From the NCBI RefSeq assembly GCF_031458325.1, contig NZ_JAVDYG010000001.1, positions 2,294,001 through 2,358,000 on the forward strand: a stretch of DNA of 64,000 nt, given 5' to 3'. Under the pieces are notes generated by a model that did no database searches, was not told the DNA's origin, and saw only the letters and a list, made by a program, of their open reading frames with translations. Position 1 is the first letter of the stretch; each line of letters starts with the position of its first letter. Source of the stretch: Nocardioides marmoribigeumensis (GTDB lineage Bacteria; Actinomycetota; Actinomycetes; Propionibacteriales; Nocardioidaceae). The position numbers and the translations under genes are program-made. Of this stretch, positions 46,911 to 55,146 are shown piece by piece.

Positions 46911-48532
46911 GGTGTGGCGAGTCTAGGCGCCGCGACCCGGCTCAGTGGCAGCTCGACGACGAAGCGGGTCTGACCCGGGCGGCTCTCGGCCCAGATGCGT
47001 CCGTGGTGGGCCTCGACGATCTGGCGCGCGATGTAGAGCCCGAGTCCGGTGCCGGACACCGCGCCTTCGCGGCCGCGGACGAACTTGTCGAAGATCCGCT
47101 CCAGCTGGTCGGGGTCGATGCCGCTGCCGCTGTCCTCGACGGTGAGACGGGCGAGGTCGCCGTCGAGGCCCAGGTCGACGCGGACAGGGGTGTCGGCCGG
47201 CGCGCTGCGGCGGGCGTTGTCGAGCAGGTTGGTGAGCACCTGCTGGAGCCGGTCGGCGTCGCCCTCCACGGGCACGGCGTCCACGGGCACGGAGATCTCG
47301 ACCCCGCTGGGACCGAACGCGTCGGCGGCGGTGCGGACCTCGTCGGCGAGGTCGACCGGGCCCATCACGTAGCCGAAGCGACCGGACTCCAGGCTCTCGG
47401 TGTCGAGCACGTCCCGGGTCATCGCCTGGAGCCTGCGGGCGTTGAGGAACGCCCGGCTGACCGCGTTGCGCCGCTCGCCGTCGTCCATGCCGTCCCAGTG
47501 GTCGAGGCTGGTCTGCAGGAAGCCGAGGACCCCGGAGACCGGCGTGCGCAGCTCGTGGGAGACCACCGAGATGAACTCCTCCTGCGACCGGGTCAGCTCC
47601 TGGAGGCGACGACGCTCCTCGCGCTCCTGGCGCAGCCGCCGCGCCAGCACGACGGTCAGCAGCAGTCCGGTCGCCAGCAGCACGACGATGAGGATCAGCC
47701 CGACGGTCTGCAGGGGGCCGGCGAGGGGGCCGACGAACTCGTCCTTCTGCTGGGTGAACATCACGCGCCACCCCACCGACGGGACGTCGGCGCTGAAGAC
47801 GAGGTCGTCGCCGATCTCGTGCTTGCCGGGCGCGAGCCCGACCAGGGAGGCAGGCACCTTCTCGCCGAGCCCGGTGGCCGTCGAGGTGGCCACGACCCGG
47901 CCGCTGTCGTCGACGAAGCGCCAGCTCTCGGTGCTGGCGCTGGTGTCAGCGAGCCCCTGGATCTCCTGGTTGAACGCGGAGTCCTTGCTCAGCGCCCCCT
48001 CGAAGACGAAGGCGCCGCGCACGCTGCTCGGGTCCTTGGGGTCGCGGATCGCGACCGCGAAGGCGTAGGACGGCAGCTCGCTGGTCACGCCCGAGTCGGC
48101 CACCGGCAGCATGACCGCGGGGGCCGAGGCCAGCTTGGTCTTGGCCTGCTCCCAGCCCGGGGCGTCGTACGTCGACCCGAGCTTGCCCGGGCGCAGGAGC
48201 GTGCCGCTGACGATCCGGTCCTGCTTGTCGACCAGGAAGCTGCCCGACTCGGCATCGGGGTCGATGGTGAAGGTGTCGAGGACGGCCTGGTCGGCCTTGC
48301 TGCGCAAGGTGAGCTCCCAGGGTCGCGAGCCCAGCCCCGACAGCGACTGGAACGTGGACACCACGCGGGCGTCGAAGCTCTGGGCGGTGGTCTGCACCTG
48401 CGCCTGCTTGGCGTCCTCGAGGGCGTGGGTGCCGTCCTGCTCGGCCCCTCGCAGCAGGGCGACGATGACGATCCCGACCAGGAGGACGGCGAGCCCGGCG
48501 ACGGCCGGGACGAAGCGGTCACGTGAGGACAT
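46907..48532 (-). CDS. Membrane sensor histidine kinase with extracytoplasmic domain
   Basis: 541 residues. A first membrane helix (about 8-27) and second (about 275-298) bracket a ~245-residue extracytoplasmic sensor of dCache/CHASE-like size. HisKA includes FISVVSHELRTPVSGVLGFLQ, and HATPase has NLLDNARRSAP and GTGLGLYIARQIVEAHHG. The signal is unknown. Start overlaps the preceding kinase by 14 bp and its stop overlaps the REC gene, so the three products are made together. Confidence 0.92.
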   Translation of the reverse strand: MSSRDRFVPAVAGLAVLLVGIVIVALLRGAEQDGTHALEDAKQAQVQTTAQSFDARVVSTFQSLSGLGSRPWELTLRSKADQAVLDTFTIDPDAESGSFLVDKQDRIVSGTLLRPGKLGSTYDAPGWEQAKTKLASAPAVMLPVADSGVTSELPSYAFAVAIRDPKDPSSVRGAFVFEGALSKDSAFNQEIQGLADTSASTESWRFVDDSGRVVATSTATGLGEKVPASLVGLAPGKHEIGDDLVFSADVPSVGWRVMFTQQKDEFVGPLAGPLQTVGLILIVVLLATGLLLTVVLARRLRQEREERRRLQELTRSQEEFISVVSHELRTPVSGVLGFLQTSLDHWDGMDDGERRNAVSRAFLNARRLQAMTRDVLDTESLESGRFGYVMGPVDLADEVRTAADAFGPSGVEISVPVDAVPVEGDADRLQQVLTNLLDNARRSAPADTPVRVDLGLDGDLARLTVEDSGSGIDPDQLERIFDKFVRGREGAVSGTGLGLYIARQIVEAHHGRIWAESRPGQTRFVVELPLSRVAAPRLATP

Positions 48533-50402
48533 CGGTCGTTCCTTCGGCAGGGGCCCGCGTGGCGGGCAACGAGGGGTCGGTCCGGTCGGCGAGCGGGAAC
48601 CTGACGGTGAAGCGGGCGCCGCCCGACGGGGCCTCCGTCACCGACGCGACACCGCCCATGGAGGCCGCGAACTCGTGGACGATCGCGAGCCCGAGACCGG
48701 CGCCACGGGTGTTGGTCACCGCGTCGCCACTGCCGCGGTAGAAGCGGCTGAACACCTGGTCGCGGTCGGCGGGCGCCACCCCGGCGCCCTCGTCGTCGAC
48801 GTGGAGCACGGCCTTGCCGCCCTCCTCGCGGACGTGCACCCGGATCGTGGTGCCGGCGGGGGAGTACTTCGCGGCGTTGCCCACGAGGTTGGTCAGCACC
48901 CGCTCGACGGCGTGCTCGGTGCCCCTGACCACGAGCTCGGGCGCCGTGGCCAGGACGACCTCGTGGTGGGCCGAGAGGTCCTGGTGCTCGTCGAGGATGC
49001 GACGCACGGTGTCGCCCAGGTCGAGGTCGTCCTGCTCGCCCTGCCCGACGATGCCGCGCTCCATCCGCGAGAAGTCGAGGAGGTTCTCCACCAGGGAGCC
49101 CAGCTGCTGGGCGGTGGCGTCGATGCGGGCGGCGTACTCCCGGACCTTCTGCGCGCTGAGGGTCTCCACGTGGGCCGACAGCAGCTCGGCGAAGCCCGAG
49201 ATGACGCCGACGGGGGTCCTCAGCTCGTGGGAGGCGGTGGCGAGGAACACGGTCTTGAGCTCGTCGACCGAGCGCAGGCGCTGCAGCGCCTCCCGCTGCT
49301 GGGCGAACGCCTCCGCGTTGGTGAGCGCGGAGGTGAGGATCTCGCCGGCGGCCTCGAGCGTGGCCATGTCCTCGGCGTCGAGGGGGCGCCCTGCCAGCAC
49401 GTTGAGCCGCGCGATCGTCCGCCCGCCCCGGGCGAGCAGGAGGGACAGCGACCGGCCCGGAGGGACGCTCTCGGGGAGCGCGGAGCCGGGGGCGGGCGTC
49501 GGCAGCTCGCCGTTGCGGAAGAACGCCCGCTCCTCGCCGTCCCGGGTCGGCGTGGTCAGGGAGATGCCGCGCAGGCCCAGGGCGTCGCTCAGCTGGGTCG
49601 TGACCGCGGGCAGCACGTCGGCCAGGTCGAGGCTGCGCTGTGCGACGCCGGCCAACCCCGCCAGCACGCTGCTCTGGTGCCGCAGCTGGTCGAGCTCGGC
49701 CGCGGTGTCGGCGACGACGCGGCCTCGGCGCACGACCCACAGGCCGCCGAGCAGCCCGGCGAGGACGCAGAGGGCGGCCACCAGCCACGCCCCCGGACCC
49801 GCCTGCCCGCCCGGGGTCCAGACGGTGACGTCCCACCCCGGCGCGAGGGCGGTCGAGAGCGTCACCGTGTACGACGACGCGTCGCCGGGCCGGGTGCCAC
49901 CGATCGAACCGACCATCCGTGAGGGGCCGGTGATCGTGACCCCGCCGTCCGGGGGACGCAGCCGGCTCAGGGTGGAGGCGATGCGCACAGGGGCGACGTA
50001 CAGGCCGACGAAGGCGTCCCGTCGCGCGGCGACGCTCTCGGGCGGGGCCGGGGCGCCGTAGTGGGGGGCGACGACGAGGCCGGTGTCCGCCAGGAGGGCC
50101 TTGCCGGTGTCCCGCGCCTGCACGACGAGATCGGCCGGGATGCCTTCCGCCCGGACCTGGTCGAGCTCGACCTCCCGCGCGCCGCTGCCGCCACCCGTCT
50201 CGACGGTGGTCATCGCGCTGCGCAGGGCCGCCGCGACGACGGGGACCGCGTTGGCCGCAGCCGCACGGGTGCGGTTGTCGGCCTCGAGGCCGGCGGTGTG
50301 CTGGGCGGAGAGCACCACCGCGACCCCGGCGAGCACGCCGACCAGGGCCACGACCGCGGCGACGACCTTGGAGACCAGTCCGAGCCCGGTGCCCTCACCC
50401 AC
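48519..50402 (-). CDS. Membrane sensor histidine kinase with GAF-like domain
   Basis: 627 residues from GTG 50402 (a GTG at 50429 is an alternative). One membrane helix near residue 10-33 and one near 220-240 flank a ~180-residue extracytoplasmic region; a GAF-like module (about 265-390) follows. HisKA has LATASHELRTPVGVISGFAELL; HATPase has NLVGNAAKYSP and GAGLGLAIVHEFA. It overlaps the REC gene upstream by 8 bp and the second kinase downstream by 14 bp. Two kinases in series suggests either signal integration or independent inputs to shared regulators. Confidence 0.9.
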   Translation of the reverse strand: MGEGTGLGLVSKVVAAVVALVGVLAGVAVVLSAQHTAGLEADNRTRAAAANAVPVVAAALRSAMTTVETGGGSGAREVELDQVRAEGIPADLVVQARDTGKALLADTGLVVAPHYGAPAPPESVAARRDAFVGLYVAPVRIASTLSRLRPPDGGVTITGPSRMVGSIGGTRPGDASSYTVTLSTALAPGWDVTVWTPGGQAGPGAWLVAALCVLAGLLGGLWVVRRGRVVADTAAELDQLRHQSSVLAGLAGVAQRSLDLADVLPAVTTQLSDALGLRGISLTTPTRDGEERAFFRNGELPTPAPGSALPESVPPGRSLSLLLARGGRTIARLNVLAGRPLDAEDMATLEAAGEILTSALTNAEAFAQQREALQRLRSVDELKTVFLATASHELRTPVGVISGFAELLSAHVETLSAQKVREYAARIDATAQQLGSLVENLLDFSRMERGIVGQGEQDDLDLGDTVRRILDEHQDLSAHHEVVLATAPELVVRGTEHAVERVLTNLVGNAAKYSPAGTTIRVHVREEGGKAVLHVDDEGAGVAPADRDQVFSRFYRGSGDAVTNTRGAGLGLAIVHEFAASMGGVASVTEAPSGGARFTVRFPLADRTDPSLPATRAPAEGTTDVLT

Positions 50403-50751
50403 CGTGGACCTGCCCCTCCACCGCGGCACGGAGCGTGCGCAGGTTGCCCTTGGCCAGGAAGGGGACGTCGATCAGTGCCGCGCGGGCACGGAGCGTGGGG
50501 TCCTGGTAGTTGCTGTAGATGACGATCCGGGCGGTCGTGCCGACGCCGACCAGCTCCTCGGCCAGCTCCAGCCCGGTGGGGCCGGGCGGCATGCGGTGGT
50601 CGAGGACCACGACGTCGGGACCGACCGTCTCGACCAGGGCGCGCGCGCCGGCGGCGTCGGTGGCCGGGTGCACCTCGTGACCCTCGAGGCGGAGGTCGGT
50701 CAGCGCGAGCTCGAGGGCGTCGGGGTCGTTGTCGGCGATGACCACGCGCAT
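50395..50751 (-). CDS. Single-domain response regulator
   Basis: 118 residues: MRVVIADNDPDALELAL, phosphoacceptor in VVVLDHRMPPG, and lysine in PFLAKGNLRTL. ATG 50751 has an excellent GGAGGGGG site, making an upstream start at 50793 unnecessary. First gene of the REC-kinase-kinase-REC operon, divergent from purD across about 175 bp. No output domain. Confidence 0.9.
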   Translation of the reverse strand: MRVVIADNDPDALELALTDLRLEGHEVHPATDAAGARALVETVGPDVVVLDHRMPPGPTGLELAEELVGVGTTARIVIYSNYQDPTLRARAALIDVPFLAKGNLRTLRAAVEGQVHGG

Positions 50752-50927
50752 GCAGCACCCCCTCCGTCCTGTTGCCCTGATGTGCGGAGACACGCCCGGT
50801 GGTGCGACCAGTCAGGGGAAAGGTAGCGCCCCGGGTCGCGGGGCGGGCCGAATCCGAGCAGGTCGGCGGATTCCAGGGACCTGCGCGTGGTGCGGGCACC
50901 TGGCGCGGCTCGTCTAGCCTGTGCGCC

Positions 50928-52163
50928 GTGAGGACCCTCGTGATCGGCACCGGTGGCCGCGAGCACGCGCTCGCCCTGGCGTTGTCCCGGGACCCCGGGG
51001 TGAGCGAGGTCCACGTGGCGCCCGGCAACCCCGGCATGAGCCAGGTGGCGACCCTCCACCCGGTGGACCCGATGGACGGCGAGGCCGTGGCGGCGCTGGC
51101 CACCCGGCTCGGCGTCGACCTGGTCGTCGTGGGTCCCGAGGCCCCCCTCGTGGCCGGGGTCGGGGACGCCGTCCGCGCGGCCGGCATCTCCTGCTTCGGG
51201 CCGACCGCGGAGGCCGCTCGGCTCGAGGGCTCCAAGGCCTTCGCCAAGGACGTCATGGCCGCCGCGGAGGTCCCCACCGCGATGGCTCGCGTCTGCACGA
51301 CCCCCGAGCAGGCCGCGGACGCGCTCGACGCCTTCGGGGCGCCGTACGTCGTGAAGGACGACGGTCTCGCCGCGGGCAAGGGCGTCGTGGTGACCGAGGA
51401 CCGCGAGGTCGCGCTCGCCCACGCGGCGGCGTGCGAGCGCGTGGTCATCGAGGAGTTCCTCGACGGACCCGAGGTGTCGCTCTTCGCGATCACCGACGGC
51501 GAGACCGTCTACCCCCTCCAGCCCGCGCAGGACTTCAAACGCGCCCTCGACGGCGACCAGGGACCCAACACCGGGGGGATGGGCGCCTACACCCCGCTGC
51601 CCTGGGCGCCGCCCGGGCTCGTGGACGAGGTCACCGAGCGGGTGCTGGTCCCGACCGTGCGCGAGATGGACCGTCGGGGAGCCCCGTTCGCGGGGCTGCT
51701 CTACGCCGGGCTCGCGCTGACCAAGCGGGGCGTGCGGGTCGTCGAGTTCAACGCCCGCTTCGGCGACCCGGAGACCCAGGCCCTGCTGCAGCGGCTGTCC
51801 TCCCCGCTCGGGGTCCTCCTCAAGGCCGCCGCCGACGGCCGGCTCGACGAGGTCGACCCGCCGCGCTGGGGAGGGGGCGCCGCGGTCACCGTGGTGATCG
51901 CCTCGGCCGGCTACCCCGAGTCCGCGCGCAGGGGCGACGTGATCACCGGCATCGAGGACGCCGAGTCCGTCGAGGGTGTCGACGTGATCCACTCCGGCAC
52001 CGCCTCGCAGGACGGCGGCGTCGTGACCGCCGGCGGTCGTGTGCTGGCCGTGACCGCGGTCGGCGACGACGTCGCCGATGCCCGCTCCCGCGCGTACGAC
52101 GCCGTGGGCCGCATCCACTTCGACGGCGCCCAGCACCGCACCGACATCGCCCAGGGAGTCTGA
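50928..52163 (+). CDS. purD: Phosphoribosylamine-glycine ligase
   Basis: 411 residues. N-terminal LVIGTGGREHALALAL, the ATP-grasp stretches GSKAFAKDVM and APYVVKDDGLAAGKGVVV, then GDQGPNTGGMGAYTP, and FNARFGDPETQ are diagnostic. It makes glycinamide ribonucleotide, the second step of purine synthesis. GTG start at 50928. It precedes purB by 6 bp, forming a purD-purB operon. Confidence 0.97.
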   Translation: MRTLVIGTGGREHALALALSRDPGVSEVHVAPGNPGMSQVATLHPVDPMDGEAVAALATRLGVDLVVVGPEAPLVAGVGDAVRAAGISCFGPTAEAARLEGSKAFAKDVMAAAEVPTAMARVCTTPEQAADALDAFGAPYVVKDDGLAAGKGVVVTEDREVALAHAAACERVVIEEFLDGPEVSLFAITDGETVYPLQPAQDFKRALDGDQGPNTGGMGAYTPLPWAPPGLVDEVTERVLVPTVREMDRRGAPFAGLLYAGLALTKRGVRVVEFNARFGDPETQALLQRLSSPLGVLLKAAADGRLDEVDPPRWGGGAAVTVVIASAGYPESARRGDVITGIEDAESVEGVDVIHSGTASQDGGVVTAGGRVLAVTAVGDDVADARSRAYDAVGRIHFDGAQHRTDIAQGV

Positions 52164-52169
52164 GCTCGC

Positions 52170-53588
52170 ATGACCGTCCCCAACGTCCTGGCCACCCGCT
52201 ACGCCGCGGCCGACCTCGCCGCGATCTGGTCCCCGGAGCACAAGATCGTGCTCGAGCGCCGGCTCTGGATCGCCGTCCTCGAGGCCCAGCGCGACCTCGG
52301 CGTCGCCGTCCCCGACGGCGTCGTCGAGGCCTACGAGGCGGTCGTCGACCAGGTCGACCTGGCCTCGATCGCCGCGCGCGAGCGGATCACCCGGCACGAC
52401 GTGAAGGCGCGCATCGAGGAGTTCTGCGCGCTCGCCGGTCACGAGCACATCCACAAGGGCATGACCTCGCGCGACCTCACCGAGAACGTCGAGCAGCTCC
52501 AGGTGCTCTCGTCCCTCCGGCTGGTGCGCGACCGCGCGGTCGCGGCCCTCGCCCGCCTCGCGCGGCTCGCCGCCGAGCACCAGGCGACCGTGATGGCCGG
52601 CCGCTCGCACAACGTCGCCGCACAGGCGACCACCCTCGGCAAGCGCTTCGCCACCGTCGCCGACGAGATGCTCGTCGCCGTGCAGCGCCTGGAGGAGCTG
52701 GCCGCGCGCTACCCGCTGCGCGGCATCAAGGGCCCGGTCGGCACCTCCCAGGACATGCTCGACCTGCTCGACGGCGACACCACCCGGCTGGCCGAGCTCG
52801 AGCAGCGGGTGGCGGCCCACCTCGGCTTCGAGCAGGTGCTCACCAGCGTCGGCCAGGTCTACCCCCGCTCGCTGGACTTCGAGGTCGTCTCCGCGCTGGT
52901 CCAGCTGGTCGCGGGCCCGTCCAACCTCGCCACCACGATCCGTCTCATGGCCGGCATCGAGCTGGTCACCGAGGGGTTCAAGGAGGGGCAGGTCGGCTCC
53001 TCCGCGATGCCCCACAAGATGAACACCCGGTCCTGCGAGCGGGTCAACGGCCTCGCGGTCATCCTGCGCGGGCACCTCTCGATGGTCGGCGAGCTCGCCG
53101 GCGACCAGTGGAACGAGGGTGACGTCTCGTGCTCCGTCGTACGCCGGGTGGCGCTGCCGGACGCGTTCTTCGCCACCGACGGGCTGTTCCAGACCTTCCT
53201 CACCGTGCTCGACGAGTTCGGGGCGTTCCCCGCGGTGATCCAGCGCGAGCTGGACCGCTACCTGCCGTTCCTGGCCACCACCAAGGTGCTCATGGCCGCG
53301 GTGCGTGCCGGGGTCGGCCGCGAGACCGCCCACGAGGCGATCAAGAAGGCGGCCGTCGGGGTCGCCCTCGACATGCGCCGCGGCCAGGCCGAGAACGACG
53401 TGTTCGAGCGGCTGGCCGCCGACCCGTCGCTCGGGCTCTCCCGCGCGGACCTCGACGCGCTCGTCTCCGACCCGATCACCTTCACCGGCGCGGCCGTCGA
53501 CCAGGTCCGCGAGGTCGTGCGTCGCGTGGAGGCGGTCGTCGCCCGCCACCCCGACGCGGCGGCGTACACCCCCGGCGCGATCCTCTAG
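52170..53588 (+). CDS. purB: Adenylosuccinate lyase
   Basis: 472 residues. The fumarase/ASL signature is GSSAMPHKMNTRSCERVNGL (about 275-294). HIHKGMTSRDLTEN and AGRSHNVAAQATTLGKRF supply active-site residues. It splits adenylosuccinate to AMP and SAICAR to AICAR. GGAG about 15 bp before the ATG. It shares an operon with purD; a repeat-rich spacer follows. Confidence 0.97.
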   Translation: MTVPNVLATRYAAADLAAIWSPEHKIVLERRLWIAVLEAQRDLGVAVPDGVVEAYEAVVDQVDLASIAARERITRHDVKARIEEFCALAGHEHIHKGMTSRDLTENVEQLQVLSSLRLVRDRAVAALARLARLAAEHQATVMAGRSHNVAAQATTLGKRFATVADEMLVAVQRLEELAARYPLRGIKGPVGTSQDMLDLLDGDTTRLAELEQRVAAHLGFEQVLTSVGQVYPRSLDFEVVSALVQLVAGPSNLATTIRLMAGIELVTEGFKEGQVGSSAMPHKMNTRSCERVNGLAVILRGHLSMVGELAGDQWNEGDVSCSVVRRVALPDAFFATDGLFQTFLTVLDEFGAFPAVIQRELDRYLPFLATTKVLMAAVRAGVGRETAHEAIKKAAVGVALDMRRGQAENDVFERLAADPSLGLSRADLDALVSDPITFTGAAVDQVREVVRRVEAVVARHPDAAAYTPGAIL

Positions 53589-53598
53589 CCACCCGCCA

Positions 53599-53699
53599 GG
53601 CGTACTCCGACGTACGCGCTGGACATATCGGACATCGGCAGCTCGTACGTCGGAGTACGCCGGGCCGGGGACGCGTACGTCGGAGTACGCCGGGCCGGG
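53599..53699. repeat. Clustered inverted and direct repeats after purB
   Basis: A 20-bp element at 53599-53618 recurs as its reverse complement at 53672-53691 and, over 18 bp, at 53644-53661. The two latter copies belong to 26-bp direct repeats (53644-53669 and 53674-53699) that end CGCCGGGCCGGG. The core CGTACGTCGGAGTACG is itself nearly palindromic. The cluster can form a long hairpin at the end of purB and may be a terminator or a REP-like element. Confidence 0.85.
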
Positions 53700-53717
53700 T
53701 CGCGGCAGGATGGGGCC

Positions 53718-54299
53718 GTGCCCCACCGGATGTTCGTGGCCGTCGTCCCTCCCGAGGACGTGGTCGAGGAGCTCGAGGACTTCCTCGCGCCGCGCCGGGA
53801 GGCCGGTGACTTCCGCTGGACGGTGGCCGCGTCGTGGCACGTCACGCTGGCCTTCCTCGGCCGCGTGCCCGAGCCCACCCTGGACGACCTGGAGGAGCGG
53901 CTCGACCGGGCCGCGCGCCGACGCGCCCCCTTCACGCTGCGGCTCGGCGGGGGTGGGGCGTTCCCGGATGTCGCCCACGCCAAGCTGGTGTACGCCGACG
54001 TGCGCGGCGAGGAGCAGGACCGCGAGGAGCTGCGGCGCCTGGCGACCGGCGCCCGCGCCGCTGCCGCCCGGGCAGGGGCGCCACCCGACGGCGCGCGCTT
54101 CCGCCCGCACGTGACCCTGGCGCGCACCCGGCGCCCGGCCGACGTCGTCCGCTGGGTCCGCCTGCTCGAGGGGTGGGCCTCGCGTCCCTTCCTGGTCGAG
54201 GAGGCGGTGCTGGTCGAGTCGTTCCTCGGGGAGGGGCCGCGGGGACGGCCGCGCTACGAGGTCCGGTCGACCCACCCGTTGGGGCGAACCGGCGGCTGA
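53718..54299 (+). CDS. thpR: RNA 2',3'-cyclic phosphodiesterase (ThpR / 2H phosphoesterase)
   Basis: 193 residues. Both 2H-family HxTL motifs are visible, HVTLAFLG (about 41-48) and HVTLARTR (about 134-141), as is the N-terminal RMFVAVVPP strand. The enzyme opens 2',3'-cyclic phosphates on RNA ends. GTG start 53718, just after the repeat cluster. It probably has its own promoter or is read through from purB. Confidence 0.9.
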   Translation: MPHRMFVAVVPPEDVVEELEDFLAPRREAGDFRWTVAASWHVTLAFLGRVPEPTLDDLEERLDRAARRRAPFTLRLGGGGAFPDVAHAKLVYADVRGEEQDREELRRLATGARAAAARAGAPPDGARFRPHVTLARTRRPADVVRWVRLLEGWASRPFLVEEAVLVESFLGEGPRGRPRYEVRSTHPLGRTGG

Positions 54300-54386
54300 G
54301 ATCGCGCCCGGCCGCCCGGCCCGGCCAGCGATAGTCTGCCTCTGCATCCGTCGCCCCAGCGGGTGCTGGAGGGGAGGACCGCGACC

Positions 54387-55037
54387 GTGCCCTACCTGCT
54401 GCGCGTCTCGCTGCCCGACGTGCCCGGGAGCCTGGGTCGCGTCGCCACCGCCATCGGTGAGGCCGGTGGTGACATCGAGGCGATCGAGATCGTCGAGCAC
54501 CGTGAGGACGGCACCGCCGTCGACGACGTGCTGCTCGAGGTCGCGCCCGGCACGATGCCCGACTCGGTGGTGTCGGCCTGCAACACCCTCGACGGCGTGA
54601 CCGTCCTGTGGATCTCCCGCTACGCCGCCGGCGGCAACGTGTTCCTCGACCTCGAGGTGGTCGAGCAGCTCACGCAGAACCCACCCACGGCGTACGACGA
54701 CCTGGTCGACCTGCTGCCCGTCGCGTTCCGCGCCGACTGGGCCACCCGGCTGAGCGTCACCGGTGGAGGGGTCAAGCAGGTGCACTCGACCTCGGCGGCC
54801 CCCGACCTGGGCGACGAGCAGGCGCGCTGGCTCCCGCTCAGGCGTGCCGCGCGGCTCGAGGTGGACCCCGACTGGAGCATGCTGACCGGCAACGTGGTCG
54901 CCGGCGCCCCGCTGGGGGAGGACGGCCTGGTCGTGATCGGCCGCCGCGGCGGACCCGACATCCTCGACTCGGAGGTCGCCCGGCTCGCCCACCTGGTCGG
55001 GCTCGCCCAGACCATCTCGGCCTCCGACGGCGGCTGA
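54387..55037 (+). CDS. ACT-domain protein of unknown function
   Basis: 216 residues from GTG 54387, preceded by GGAGGGGAGGACC; a GTG at 54363 is an alternative. Residues about 1-75 form an ACT domain (LLRVSLPDVPGSLGRVATAIGEAGGDIEAIEIVEH), a ligand-binding fold that usually senses amino acids. The remaining ~140 residues look like a GAF-like alpha/beta module (WLPLRRAARLEVDPDWSMLTGNVVAGAPL). No catalytic motif. It lies alone between thpR and the PAS kinase. Confidence 0.75.
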   Translation: MPYLLRVSLPDVPGSLGRVATAIGEAGGDIEAIEIVEHREDGTAVDDVLLEVAPGTMPDSVVSACNTLDGVTVLWISRYAAGGNVFLDLEVVEQLTQNPPTAYDDLVDLLPVAFRADWATRLSVTGGGVKQVHSTSAAPDLGDEQARWLPLRRAARLEVDPDWSMLTGNVVAGAPLGEDGLVVIGRRGGPDILDSEVARLAHLVGLAQTISASDGG

Positions 55038-55146
55038 GCGCACCTTCGAGGTTCCGGCCTCGGGGCGGACCCGTCGACACTAGGATCGAGCCGACGATGC
55101 GGCGCGCGTCCGGGGGTGGGCGAGCCGCCGAGAGTGGGAGTCTCCC

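Noticed and set aside
50700-55043. A 1,447-residue minus-strand frame across purD, purB, thpR and the ACT gene
   Set aside because: Antisense to four well-supported genes, composition typical of GC-bias shadow frames, no domain content.
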